From Niveibacterium microcysteis (GTDB lineage: Bacteria; Pseudomonadota; Gammaproteobacteria; Burkholderiales; Rhodocyclaceae): a stretch of DNA of 64,000 nucleotides. Where the stretch lies: assembly GCF_017161445.1 (NCBI RefSeq), contig NZ_CP071060.1, positions 2,480,001 to 2,544,000 of the forward strand, in the 5' to 3' direction. A program made the position numbers and the translations under genes. A model generated the notes under the pieces. It was not told the origin of the DNA. It was given only the letters and a program-made list of their open reading frames with translations, and ran no database searches. This document shows, piece after piece, positions 10,543 through 19,070 of this stretch. Position 1 is the first letter of the stretch. Each line of letters begins with the position of its first letter.

Positions 10543-12362
10543 CGCAGCCTTTCCGCAGCGATCGCAATGCGGTTGCGGCCACTCTGCTTGGCGCTGTACA
10601 AGGCCTCGTCTGCAGCCGCAATCCAGCGTTCCACCGCGCGGGGGTGCTGATGGATCCAGTCGCTCAGCGCCGCGACGCCGCCCGAGAAACTGACGCGCAG
10701 CTCGCTGCCCAATTGCGGCAAGGGTGATCGCGCGCTGAATGCGAGCCGAAGTCCATCGACCAGACGCGCCGCGGCAAGCGCATCGCAGTCCGGCAGCACC
10801 ACGCAGAACTCCTCGCCGCCAAACCGCGCGACAACGAGTCCATCAACCGCCAGGGTGCTCAGGGCCGCAGCCAGGGCGCACAGCACCATGTCGCCATGGC
10901 CGTGGCCAAGTTGATCGTTGATCTGCTTGAAGTGATCCGCATCGACCAGGCACAGGCTCAGTGGGCGGCCCTCCCGAACACACCGGGCAATTTCGGTCGG
11001 CAGGAGCTCTTGCAGAAAGCGACGGTTGTACACGCCCGTTAGCGGATCGCGGATCGCCTGCTCGCGCAGTTCGCCTTGCAGGCGTTCAATCTCTTGCACG
11101 CGCGCCGCCAATGCCGCGTTCAGCGCTTCAATTTCGAGCCGCGCTCGCTCGGCTTCTTCGCGGCGGCGTACCTCAAAGTCGCGGTCAACGATCGTCTTGC
11201 GCACTTCGTAACGCGTATGCAGCGAGATGAAATCGGCGCGCTGGAACTCGCGATCCATCTCGATCGAGTACATGTGATGCTGGCGGGCGTAGCGGAATGC
11301 GGAACGATCGTCGCCACAGCAATGCATGATCTCGGAGGCTTCAAGCAGCAGCTGCAGTTCGTAGATCGGATCGTCGATATGCATCGGATCCGCTTCGGCT
11401 TGCAGCAGTGCATTGCGCGCTTCATCGAGTCGCTCCTCGCGGCGCAGCAAGCGCATGTCGGCAATGCGCAGGTACAGCACGTTCTGCAGATCCAGCGCAC
11501 TCGCGCCCAATTCGGCCACTTCGGTGAGGCACGCACGCGCGCCATCAAGCTGGCCGATGGCTGACTTTGCCTCAGCCCGCACGATCTGGAAGAAGGCGTA
11601 TTCGCGCAGGTCGTAGTCGCGCTCGACACGCGGCGCGAGCGCCTCCATGAAGCGCGATGCTTCGTCTGCGCGCCCGAGCTGGATCAGGTTGTAGGCCAGG
11701 TTGCCAGCGCAGATGTTGGTCATACCGAGCAGCGACTGCTCCTCGACCAGACTCAGGGCGTCGCGCAGATGCGGCTCCGCCGCAGCGAAATTGCCGAAGC
11801 GCACGTACATCACACCGACGTTGAGCATCACCATGGCCAGCACGGCCGTAGGCGGAACGCCATTCAACAGCTCAAGCGCCTCGTACCACGCGGTCACGGC
11901 TTCGACATGACGCCCTTCGTCGACCTCGATGGCGCCGCAGGAATTGAGTAGCCGCCCAAGGTCGGCCGCGTCCAGCAGCTCGCGCGCACCGGGTAGCGAT
12001 TCACGGATCAGTGCCAACGCGTCGGCGCGGCGTTCGAGGTCGGCCAGCGCGTTGGCTTCCGTCACCACGCAGCGTAGCGCGTTACGCAGATCTCCTTGAG
12101 CCGCCAACTTTCCCCGGATGCGTTGCGCCTCGACGACGACCGCCTGCGGGTCATGCGCCATGCGGGCGCGGATCGTCAGCAGCAGAAGTTCTGCGAGTAG
12201 CAGGCTGTGCGAATCACCTGCCATGCGGCTGGCGCGCTCAAGCCCAAGCGCAAGGTCGTGGGCCTCTTGGGGTTCGCGCAGCAGCAAACCCCATACGCGC
12301 TCGAACTGTGTCTGGAGATCGGCCCAGCGGTGTGTCGAGTTTGAAGAGGCCGCTGAGGTCAC
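10533..12362 (-). CDS. Diguanylate cyclase with TPR-like sensor region (I-site absent)
   Basis: A 609-residue paralogue of the following gene with the same architecture: helical TPR-like repeats, a charged coiled coil, and a GGDEF domain beginning at DPLTGVYNRRF (D439) with GGEEF at 515-519. Nine residues before GGEEF, where the inhibitory RxxD should be, it reads VDGL, so product inhibition is probably lost. Cytoplasmic, with no signal peptide. The first codon taken is GTG at 12362. The pair looks like a tandem duplication whose regulatory parts have since diverged. There are 87 bp between this start and the moaE stop, in which I see no clear promoter. Confidence 0.88.
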   Translation of the reverse strand: MTSAASSNSTHRWADLQTQFERVWGLLLREPQEAHDLALGLERASRMAGDSHSLLLAELLLLTIRARMAHDPQAVVVEAQRIRGKLAAQGDLRNALRCVVTEANALADLERRADALALIRESLPGARELLDAADLGRLLNSCGAIEVDEGRHVEAVTAWYEALELLNGVPPTAVLAMVMLNVGVMYVRFGNFAAAEPHLRDALSLVEEQSLLGMTNICAGNLAYNLIQLGRADEASRFMEALAPRVERDYDLREYAFFQIVRAEAKSAIGQLDGARACLTEVAELGASALDLQNVLYLRIADMRLLRREERLDEARNALLQAEADPMHIDDPIYELQLLLEASEIMHCCGDDRSAFRYARQHHMYSIEMDREFQRADFISLHTRYEVRKTIVDRDFEVRRREEAERARLEIEALNAALAARVQEIERLQGELREQAIRDPLTGVYNRRFLQELLPTEIARCVREGRPLSLCLVDADHFKQINDQLGHGHGDMVLCALAAALSTLAVDGLVVARFGGEEFCVVLPDCDALAAARLVDGLRLAFSARSPLPQLGSELRVSFSGGVAALSDWIHQHPRAVERWIAAADEALYSAKQSGRNRIAIAAERLRCD

Positions 12363-12449
12363 GTGATGGTTACGGACTGATCGAAGAGCCCCAGTTTACG
12401 GCAAACCCGTGCAAGCCTGAAGAGCTCCTGATCGCTCGTTGAAGCTTGA

Positions 12450-12899
12450 TCAGGGCTTTTCCCAGCGCGCGGCCGACTCATCGTCGGCTTCACGTGCGTC
12501 CACCCACCGTGCGCCGTCGGGCGTTTCTTCCTTCTTCCAGAAGGGCGCGCGTGTCTTCAGGTAATCCATGATGAACGCACATGCGGCGAAGGCCTCATGG
12601 CGATGCGAGGCGGTGACGCCGACGAACACGATCCGCTCGCCCGGCAAGAGCCGGCCGATCCGGTGGATGATCCGGACTTCACCCAGTTTCCAGCGGCTGC
12701 GCGCCTCGGTTTCAATCGCCGTCAGTGCACGCTCGGTCATGCCCGGATAGTGCTCAAGCGTCATCGCAAGCACGCCGTCGGAGGCACCACGCACCAGGCC
12801 AACAAAACTGGCCAGTGCGCCGCAATCGGACCGGCCCGATGTGAGCGCCGACGACTCGATGCCGACGTCAAAATCCTGTGTTTGAACCGAAACGCTCAT
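12450..12899 (-). CDS. moaE: Molybdopterin synthase catalytic subunit
   Basis: A 149-residue protein that with MoaD adds two sulphurs to precursor Z (cPMP) to form molybdopterin. The family hallmarks are seen: GALASFVGLVR near the N-terminus, LEHYPGM, HRIGRLLPGE, ASHRHEAF and the catalytic lysine region KTRAPFWKKEE. Length is normal. It is the last gene of a mobB-moeA-moaD-moaE operon, starting nine bases after moaD. The presence of this operon shows the cell makes molybdenum cofactor; moaA, moaC, moaB and mobA must lie elsewhere. Confidence 0.95.
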   Translation of the reverse strand: MSVSVQTQDFDVGIESSALTSGRSDCGALASFVGLVRGASDGVLAMTLEHYPGMTERALTAIETEARSRWKLGEVRIIHRIGRLLPGERIVFVGVTASHRHEAFAACAFIMDYLKTRAPFWKKEETPDGARWVDAREADDESAARWEKP

Positions 12900-12908
12900 G
12901 TCGCGAAC

Positions 12909-13163
12909 TCAGCCACCGGTTACCGGCGGGAAGAAAGCCACTTCGTCCCCGTCCCGCAACGGATGGGCAGCATCCACCATGTCCTGGTTGACCGCCGCCC
13001 GCACTGCCCGGCCCGGTGCCAGGGCAAGCCAGTCACCTCCCCGCGCGGCAAGCGACTCGCGCAAGGCCCCGACGTTTGCGACTGATGGCGATAGCTCGCA
13101 GCTCAGTGACGTCATGCCAACGGCCTCACGCAACGACGCAAAGAAGAGAACCTGGACTGCCAT
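12909..13163 (-). CDS. moaD: Molybdopterin synthase sulphur-carrier subunit
   Basis: An 84-residue ubiquitin-fold protein, the small subunit of molybdopterin synthase. It ends in the required double glycine (PPVTGG), which is adenylated and converted to a thiocarboxylate by MoeB before sulphur transfer in MoaE. The N-terminus VQVLFFASLREAVG is typical. It sits three bases after moeA and nine before moaE, fully consistent with the complex it forms with MoaE. Confidence 0.94.
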   Translation of the reverse strand: MAVQVLFFASLREAVGMTSLSCELSPSVANVGALRESLAARGGDWLALAPGRAVRAAVNQDMVDAAHPLRDGDEVAFFPPVTGG

Positions 13164-13166
13164 GAT

Positions 13167-14369
13167 CTAGTTAGCCTCCCGCAGGCTGATATAGGGCAAA
13201 AGCTCTCCGGCGGCAAAGGTGCGACCCGGCGCGACATCCAGCAGACCATCGGCCCAAGCGCAGGAACTCAGAACGCCGGAGCCCTGGCGCGGGTGCAGCA
13301 CGGCTCGCCCGTCGGCATCCAATTGCACGCGCACGAATTCGCGCCGGCTCTCTGCACGTAGCCAATCGAATGTAGTCGGCACCTCACGGCGCACTGGACC
13401 GACATCACGCAGACCCATACGACGGCACAAGAATGGCTGAACCAACATCACGAAAGTCACAAAGGCGGACACCGGATTGCCGGGCAGCCCAATGAAGTCG
13501 GCCTCGCCAACGCGACCAAATGCGAGCGGCTTGCCCGGCTTGATCGCGATTTTCCAAAGGGACAGCGCGCCTTCTGCCTCGACTGCCGCCTTCACATGAT
13601 CCTCTTCGCCAACCGACACGCCGCCGCAGGTCAGCACCACGTCGTGCGCGGCCGCGGCGCGGCGCAGCGCGTCGCGGGTTGCGGTCAGGTCGTCGCGCAC
13701 GATGCCCAGGTCGGTGACTTCGCAGCCGAGCATGGCGAGCAGACTGCGCACCATGTAGCGGTTGGAGTTGAAGATTGCGCCGGGCCCAAGTGCTTCGCCG
13801 GGCTCGCGCAGTTCATCGCCAGTGAAGAACACCGCGACGCGAAGGCGGCGCAGCACGTTCAGCTGAGGCACCCCGATCGACGCCGCAAGTCCAATCCGCG
13901 CGGCATTGAGTCGCACCCCCGCACTCAGTACGGACGCACCGACCTCAATATCCTCGCCGCGCCGTCGTATGTTCTGCCCCAGGCGTGGCAGTTCATCGAT
14001 AGCCACACCGTCGGTATCGGCATGGCAACGCTCCTGCATCACAACGGCATCCGCCCCGGAGGGAATGGGCGCCCCCGTGAAGATCCGCGCCGCGCTGCCG
14101 GCGGCCAGAGGCGCCGGGCTCGCGCCGGCCGGGACACGCTGGCTCACCGGCAGGCGAACGCCCGGCTGCGTGACATCGACACAGCGCACGGCGTAGCCAT
14201 CCATGGCGGAGTTGTCGTGCGGTGGCACCGCAATGCTGGACACCAGATCGCTGGCAAGCACGCGGCCGGTTGCATCCAGCAGGCCGACCGACTCGTGCTC
14301 GGGCACCGGGCGCGCCGATGCCAACAACTGGCCCAGCGCTTCTTCGAAGGTCAACAAAGGCGCCTTCAT
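13167..14369 (-). CDS. moeA: Molybdopterin molybdenumtransferase
   Basis: A 400-residue enzyme that inserts molybdate into adenylated molybdopterin. Family motifs visible are PHDNSAMDGYAV in domain I, GDELREPGE and the GGVSVGEEDHV loop in the MoCF-like domain, and KPGKPLAFG with LPGNPVSAF near the end; the gephyrin-like four-domain length is normal. Its ATG overlaps the mobB stop by four bases and it is followed by moaD after three bases. Nothing suggests a paralogue with another metal specificity such as tungsten. Confidence 0.95.
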   Translation of the reverse strand: MKAPLLTFEEALGQLLASARPVPEHESVGLLDATGRVLASDLVSSIAVPPHDNSAMDGYAVRCVDVTQPGVRLPVSQRVPAGASPAPLAAGSAARIFTGAPIPSGADAVVMQERCHADTDGVAIDELPRLGQNIRRRGEDIEVGASVLSAGVRLNAARIGLAASIGVPQLNVLRRLRVAVFFTGDELREPGEALGPGAIFNSNRYMVRSLLAMLGCEVTDLGIVRDDLTATRDALRRAAAAHDVVLTCGGVSVGEEDHVKAAVEAEGALSLWKIAIKPGKPLAFGRVGEADFIGLPGNPVSAFVTFVMLVQPFLCRRMGLRDVGPVRREVPTTFDWLRAESRREFVRVQLDADGRAVLHPRQGSGVLSSCAWADGLLDVAPGRTFAAGELLPYISLREAN

Positions 14370-14860
14370 GCGAGATCGACCGATTTGAGAATGAACATGG
14401 CGATTTGACCCGGATCGTTGAGATCAAGTTGCGGCAACTGCACGTCGAGCGGGGTATCCGACGCAATCGCCACGATGTTCGGAAATTTGTCGTGCAGCAA
14501 GGGGTGACCCGCAGCCGGGCGATGGATCTCGATCTTCGGAATCGGCGTGGTACGAAAGCCTTCCACAAGAACGAGATCGACGGCAGCAAGCCGAGCCAAC
14601 TGGTCGTCCAGCGTGGGTTCCGGTTCGTCGCGCAGTTCGTGCATCAGCGCCCAGCGCTGCCCACCGGCAAGCAGCACCTCGGTGGCGCCTGCTTCGCGAA
14701 AGCGGAACGAGTCCTTGCCCGGCTTATCGATATCAAAACCGTGGTGGGTGTGCTTGATCAGGGAAACCCGCAGGCCGCGCGCGCGCAGCAAAGGGATCAG
14801 GCGCTCGATCAGTGTTGTCTTGCCGGAGCCAGAGTAGCCGGCGAATCCGAATACCTTCAT
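14366..14860 (-). CDS. mobB: Molybdopterin-guanine dinucleotide biosynthesis protein B
   Basis: A 164-residue P-loop GTPase that assists MobA in attaching GMP to the molybdenum cofactor. The Walker A motif GYSGSGKTT is at residues 7-15, followed by an adapter region with the conserved HTHHGFD segment and later VEGFR. The start at 14860 (MKVFGFAG) is chosen because the P-loop must be near the N-terminus; a longer frame upstream is rich in cysteine and arginine and runs into the promoter region. It is the first gene of the operon and diverges from the enoyl-CoA hydratase gene. Confidence 0.92.
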   Translation of the reverse strand: MKVFGFAGYSGSGKTTLIERLIPLLRARGLRVSLIKHTHHGFDIDKPGKDSFRFREAGATEVLLAGGQRWALMHELRDEPEPTLDDQLARLAAVDLVLVEGFRTTPIPKIEIHRPAAGHPLLHDKFPNIVAIASDTPLDVQLPQLDLNDPGQIAMFILKSVDLA

Positions 14861-15011
14861 GGGAACAATCGAGCACGAAAAGCAGCAAGGATCGCAGAAG
14901 CGCCTTCGGCTGCCAACGGTGCGCATCAAGGCAAAAGCCAAAGCAGCTTGGCGTACCCGGCCCTTTCAAGATACCGTACCGTATGGACAAAGGGACGATG
15001 GAGAGGCAGTC

Positions 15012-15785
15012 GTGTCACACAACCCACTGATTGCGACCGAGACGCTGGAGCGCGTGCGGATCATCCGGTTCAACCGGCCGGAGAAGAAGAATGCGCTGAC
15101 CGCAGAGATGTATGAGGCCCTGATCACCGCGTTCCAGGACGCCGAGGCGGACGCCAATATCCGCGCGATGCTGATCACCGGTAGCGAGCATGCCTTCAGC
15201 GCCGGCAACGACATCGTCGACTTTCTCGCCAATCCGCCATCGGACGACCAGGCGCCCGTGATGCGCTTGCTCAGCCTGCTTACCGAGTTGCGCAAGCCCT
15301 TGGTCGCCGCCGTATGCGGGCCGGCAGTCGGTATCGGCACAACCTTGCTGCTGCACTGCGACCTGGTCGCTTGTGGCGAGCAGACGAGCTTCGCGATGCC
15401 CTTCGTCAACCTCGGCCTGTGCGCCGAGGGCGGCTCCAGCCTGTTGCTTGCCCAGCGCGTAGGGCAAGCCCGCGCGAATGAATGGCTGCTGCTGGGCGAA
15501 CCGGTCAGCGCGGAGCGCGCGGCGGCAGCGGGCCTCGTCAATCTCGTACTGCCAAATGCAGATGTGTTCGCGCAGGCGCTCGACTGGGCGAAGCGCCTCG
15601 CGAGCAAACCGCCACGGGCCCTGCAAGGCACACGGGCCCTGATTCGCAGCGCGGCGGCCGATGCAGCGCGGCGAGCAATCGCAGCCGAGGGCGCGATGTT
15701 CCGCGAACTCCTGCAGTCGAACGAGGCCAAGGAAGCCTTTGCGGCATTCGTCGAGAAACGTAAGCCGGACTTCAGCCGCTTTTGA
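15012..15785 (+). CDS. Enoyl-CoA hydratase/isomerase family protein
   Basis: A 257-residue crotonase-fold protein. Visible features are NRPEKKNAL near residue 20, SAGNDIVDFL forming the first oxyanion-hole segment, GPAVGIGTTLLLHCDL forming the second, and FVNLGLCAEGGSS, where an acidic residue typical of hydratases and isomerases is found. The reaction within this large family (hydratase, isomerase or another crotonase activity) cannot be settled from sequence. The start is GTG at 15012 with GGAGAGG just upstream; the ATGs at 14983 and 14998 are out of frame. It stands alone, with no acyl-CoA dehydrogenase or thiolase beside it. Confidence 0.85.
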   Translation: MSHNPLIATETLERVRIIRFNRPEKKNALTAEMYEALITAFQDAEADANIRAMLITGSEHAFSAGNDIVDFLANPPSDDQAPVMRLLSLLTELRKPLVAAVCGPAVGIGTTLLLHCDLVACGEQTSFAMPFVNLGLCAEGGSSLLLAQRVGQARANEWLLLGEPVSAERAAAAGLVNLVLPNADVFAQALDWAKRLASKPPRALQGTRALIRSAAADAARRAIAAEGAMFRELLQSNEAKEAFAAFVEKRKPDFSRF

Positions 15786-15855
15786 TTGCTTGAGGGCTTG
15801 ACTCCGGGTGGTCAGCCCCGATACTCGGTGGTGACACCACTCGGGAGCCCACAAC

Positions 15856-17205
15856 GTGCCCACCCCCCACGCCCAGCGCTCCAACAGCGCGTCGATCGCG
15901 TCCTGGCTCAATCAGCGCTGTGCGTGCGTGACCCTGAATCGCAGCCAGCTGCAGCGTGAGCTTTGTGGCGACCCGCAGGATGGCGCGTTGCTTGCGATGG
16001 TCGAGGACGCGCGCCCCAACCTTTTCTCTGACACCACCGTCTTTGTCGGCGAGCGTGATCTCGCAACGATGCGAGCCTTTGTGGCCGCGCACGAACGCAT
16101 CGTTGCCCTGCCCGGATGGCAGTCCCGCGTGCTGGCCGACGCGCCTGCCAGCGCGGTCACCGAAAGCGCTGCGCGCAGCGTCTTCATGGGTTACGACTTC
16201 CATCTCGGTGACGACGGCCCCCGCCTGATTGAAATCAACACCAACGCGGGCGGCGGGCTGCTCAACGCCGCACTCGCTCGTGCCCAGTTTGCCTGCTGCA
16301 ACGCGGTGCGAGGGGAAGGCGGAAAGCTTGAATGCGGTGCCGACGTCGCGACCGAGTTTCTGCACATGTTCCGCAAGGAATGGCGGCTTGCGCGCGGTGA
16401 TGAGCCGCTGGCCCACATCGCGATCGTGGACGCGGCGCCGGCGTCGCAATACCTTCTGCCGGAATTCCTGCTCTTCCAGCGCCTCTTCGAGCGCGCGGGG
16501 ATTCGCACCAGCATCTGCGACCCGGCCGAACTGCGGGTTCGCGACGGTCGGCTATACCTGGGCGACGACGGCATCGATCTGGTCTACAACCGCAGCACCG
16601 ACTTCGCTTTCGACCAACCCGAGAGCGCCGCGTTGCGCCAGGCGTGGCTGGGCGACCTCGCGGTCATCACACCCCATCCACGCGCCCATGCGCTGTACGC
16701 AGACAAGCGGCATTTGGCATTGCTCTCCGACACTGACTTCCTTGCGTCGATAGGCGTTGCCGCAAGCGACATCGCCTTGTGTGAGCAAGTGGTACCAGCC
16801 ACGCGCAGGGTTGAACGCGCCGAAGCCGACACGCTGTGGCAAACGCGACGCGAGTGGTTCTTCAAACCCGCAAGCGGTTTCGGAAGCAAGGCTGCCTATC
16901 GCGGCGACAAGCTGACACGACGGGTGTTCGACGAGATCCTGGCGGGCGACTACGTAGCGCAACGGATCGTCTCACCCTCGTCGCGCGTCAAGCGGGTTGA
17001 CGGCAGTTCAATCGAGCTCAAGAGCGATTTGCGCGCCTACGCCTACTGCGGGCAGGTTCAACTCTTCGCCGCCCGTCTCTATCGTGGGCAAACGACGAAC
17101 TTCCGCACGCCAGGCGGTGGCTTTGCCGCAGTGGCGTCGGTTCCCGAAGCCCAGCGCCACGCCCAGTGCGACGCACTTGAAGCACCGCAGGCTAAGAATC
17201 GGTGA
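15856..17205 (+). CDS. Probable circularly permuted ATP-grasp family protein, function unknown
   Basis: A 449-residue cytoplasmic protein that I read as a circularly permuted ATP-grasp enzyme. Residues 126-130 (EINTN) with the following AGGG look like the metal- and phosphate-binding part. A later block LVYNRSTDFAF (242-252) and ADKRHLALLSD (282-292) precede a lysine/glycine nucleotide loop FFKPASGFGSK (335-345), then YVAQRIV (366-372), DLRAY (391-395) and TNFRTPGGG (414-422). This order, with the acidic EIN segment before the KP-GFGSK loop, resembles the CP_ATPgrasp (DUF404/407) families. Those usually sit with an alpha-E (DUF403) or transglutaminase gene; none is here. The GTG start at 15856 is uncertain. 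Substrate unknown; a peptide- or amide-ligase activity is only a guess. Confidence 0.55.
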   Translation: MPTPHAQRSNSASIASWLNQRCACVTLNRSQLQRELCGDPQDGALLAMVEDARPNLFSDTTVFVGERDLATMRAFVAAHERIVALPGWQSRVLADAPASAVTESAARSVFMGYDFHLGDDGPRLIEINTNAGGGLLNAALARAQFACCNAVRGEGGKLECGADVATEFLHMFRKEWRLARGDEPLAHIAIVDAAPASQYLLPEFLLFQRLFERAGIRTSICDPAELRVRDGRLYLGDDGIDLVYNRSTDFAFDQPESAALRQAWLGDLAVITPHPRAHALYADKRHLALLSDTDFLASIGVAASDIALCEQVVPATRRVERAEADTLWQTRREWFFKPASGFGSKAAYRGDKLTRRVFDEILAGDYVAQRIVSPSSRVKRVDGSSIELKSDLRAYAYCGQVQLFAARLYRGQTTNFRTPGGGFAAVASVPEAQRHAQCDALEAPQAKNR

Positions 17206-17214
17206 CAGCGGGTG

Positions 17215-17847
17215 CTAGTCGATCGCGCCCGCGCGGCGCAGACGGGAAGCCACCTCGGCGCGATCGTTGGCCAATGCCCAGCCTAGCGCGGTGACGCCGC
17301 GGTCGCTACGCAAGCGGATATCGGCACCCGCGTCGAGCAGCTGCTCGACGATTGCGAGATAACCACCACGCGCGGCCAGCATCAGCGCCGTCGCGCCGTT
17401 GTCGGCGCGCGCATCGACTTGCGCTCCGGCCCCGAGCAACCGCTTGACGATGGCCTCATGGCCCATGTACGCCGCGTAGTGGAGCGGCGACCAGGCATTC
17501 GGCACTTCCAGCGGCGCATTGGCGGTGATGAAGGCCTCCACAGTGTCGAGATGGCCGTTCATCGCCGCGAGTGAAATTGCGCTCTCACCGGCGCCGCTGC
17601 GCACGGCCGGGTTTGCGCCACGCGCGAGCAGCAGCGCCACCACCTCGGTCTGGCCCGTCCTTGCAGCCTGAATCAGGAGCGTGCTGCCACGGAAATCGAG
17701 GGCATCAACGGCGCCGCCTTCGTCGAGATAGTCCCGTACCACCGACACACGCCCCATTTCGGCACCGGTACGTGCGGCATCAAGACTGGTCGCCAGCGCG
17801 GGACCGGCAACCGTGAGCGCCAACAGCAGCGCCGGGACAAGCCTCAT
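17215..17847 (-). CDS. Exported ankyrin-repeat protein
   Basis: A 210-residue protein with a signal peptide (MRLVPALLLALTVAGPALA, cleavage near residue 19) and about five ankyrin repeats, seen as recurring units such as GSTLLIQAARTGQTEVVALL, GESAISLAAMNGHLD, WSPLHYAAYMGHEAI and GATALMLAARGGYLA. It should be periplasmic and act by binding another protein. Its start overlaps the tatD stop by one base (TGATG), so it is co-translated with tatD as the last gene of the mltG operon. Partner and role cannot be inferred. It converges on the ATP-grasp gene nine bases away. Confidence 0.85.
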   Translation of the reverse strand: MRLVPALLLALTVAGPALATSLDAARTGAEMGRVSVVRDYLDEGGAVDALDFRGSTLLIQAARTGQTEVVALLLARGANPAVRSGAGESAISLAAMNGHLDTVEAFITANAPLEVPNAWSPLHYAAYMGHEAIVKRLLGAGAQVDARADNGATALMLAARGGYLAIVEQLLDAGADIRLRSDRGVTALGWALANDRAEVASRLRRAGAID

Positions 17848-18617
17848 CAGCGGCCAGCCGCCGCGAACAGGCGGAAGAAGTTGTCGGTCGTTGCTGCCGC
17901 GACCTCATCGACCGAGATACCCCGCAGCCGCGCGATCTCGTGTGCGACATGCGGCACGTAGGCCGGCTGGTTGAGTTTGCCTCGATACGGAACCGGCGCC
18001 AGATACGGCGAATCGGTCTCGATCAACATGCGATCGAGCGGCATGCGTGTCGCAACATCCTTGATCTGCGCAGCGTTCTTGAAGGTAACGATGCCGGAAA
18101 AGGAAATGTAGAAGCCCAGCTCCATCGCGCCGGCGGCGACATCCCAAGACTCCGTAAAGCAGTGCATCACGCCGCCACATGCATCGGCGCCCTCTTCGCG
18201 CATCAACCGCAAGGTGTCATCCGCCGCATCGCGCGTATGCACGATCAGCGGCCTGCCACAGGCGCGGGCTGCGCGGATATGTTGGCGAAAACGCTCGCGC
18301 TGCCATTCCGGCTTGTCCTTGTGCCAGTAGTAGTCGAGCCCGGTCTCGCCAATCGCCACTACCTTCGGGTGCGCTGCGAGTGCTTGCAGACGCGCGGCAT
18401 CCGGATCCTCACCCTCGGTGTGTTCCGGGTGCACGCCCACGGAGCAGAACACGTTGGGGCGCGCCTCCGCAATCGCGAGTACCCCAGGGAGGCGCTCGAT
18501 GCTGACGCCAGCACAAAGCGCGTGCGTGACGCCCGCCTGATGCATATCGGCGAACAACTTCTCGCCAAGGTCGACCAGATCAGAGAAATCGATGTGACAG
18601 TGTGAATCTACAAACAT
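17847..18617 (-). CDS. tatD: TatD-family metal-dependent hydrolase/DNase
   Basis: A 256-residue TIM-barrel hydrolase of the TatD/YcfH type. The metal ligands are seen as DSHCHID at residues 4-10, the glutamate in AIGETGLDYYW, IVHTRDA, MHCFT, and the late aspartate in IETDSPYLAP. Members show 3'-5' exonuclease or D-aminoacyl-type hydrolase activity. Its place downstream of tmk-holB-pilZ is the conserved setting of the YcfH branch in proteobacteria. There are 87 bp between the pilZ stop and this start, in which I see no clear promoter or hairpin. E. coli YcfH is the closest model, so the symbol is generic. Confidence 0.9.
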   Translation of the reverse strand: MFVDSHCHIDFSDLVDLGEKLFADMHQAGVTHALCAGVSIERLPGVLAIAEARPNVFCSVGVHPEHTEGEDPDAARLQALAAHPKVVAIGETGLDYYWHKDKPEWQRERFRQHIRAARACGRPLIVHTRDAADDTLRLMREEGADACGGVMHCFTESWDVAAGAMELGFYISFSGIVTFKNAAQIKDVATRMPLDRMLIETDSPYLAPVPYRGKLNQPAYVPHVAHEIARLRGISVDEVAAATTDNFFRLFAAAGR

Positions 18618-18704
18618 GGCTATCCAAGCGCGCTACGAGAAGCACGCGACGGCCCGCCGACGCGATAAACGATCGCGGTGGCACGACGCGGCGCGAACGC
18701 CAAA

Positions 18705-19070
18705 TCAGATGGTGTGGGTGGGGCGATTCGAGCCGATATGCGCGCCGAGCACTTGCTCAATCTTGGCGCGAACGGTGGAGCCGCTCTCGTCTTCGGTGAA
18801 CTGCACGCCGACGCCCTGCGTACGACCGGCCTGGGCGTTGGGCGGCGTACACCAGACGACCTTGCCTTTGACCGGCAGCTTGGCCGGATCGTCCATCAAC
18901 TGCAGCAGCATGAAGACTTCGTCGCCCAGACCATAGGTCTTGTTGGTCGGGATGAACAAGCCACCGTTGCGGATGAAAGGCATGTAGGCCGCGAACAGTG
19001 CGGACTTGGAGTTGATGCTGAGCGACAGCACCGCTGGACGCGCAATGGTCGATGGCTGGGGCGTACTCAT
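18705..19070 (-). CDS. pilZ: Type IV pilus assembly protein PilZ (non-canonical PilZ domain)
   Basis: A 121-residue single-domain protein matching the PilZ protein itself, needed for type IV pilus biogenesis and twitching. Seen are LSLSINSKSALFAAYMPF (residues 15-32), NGGLFIPT, YGLGDEVFMLL, KGKVVW and GVGVQF. The c-di-GMP-binding RxxxR and D/NxSxxG motifs of other PilZ domains are missing, as known for this type. The gene follows holB with a four-base overlap, the conserved tmk-holB-pilZ order seen in pseudomonads. It implies pilus genes elsewhere in the genome. Confidence 0.9.
   Translation of the reverse strand: MSTPQPSTIARPAVLSLSINSKSALFAAYMPFIRNGGLFIPTNKTYGLGDEVFMLLQLMDDPAKLPVKGKVVWCTPPNAQAGRTQGVGVQFTEDESGSTVRAKIEQVLGAHIGSNRPTHTI

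Noticed and set aside
12427..12454. Inverted repeat CCTGATC/GATCAGG at the moaE 3' end
   Set aside because: A 7-bp stem with a 14-base loop and no T-run is too weak to call a terminator.
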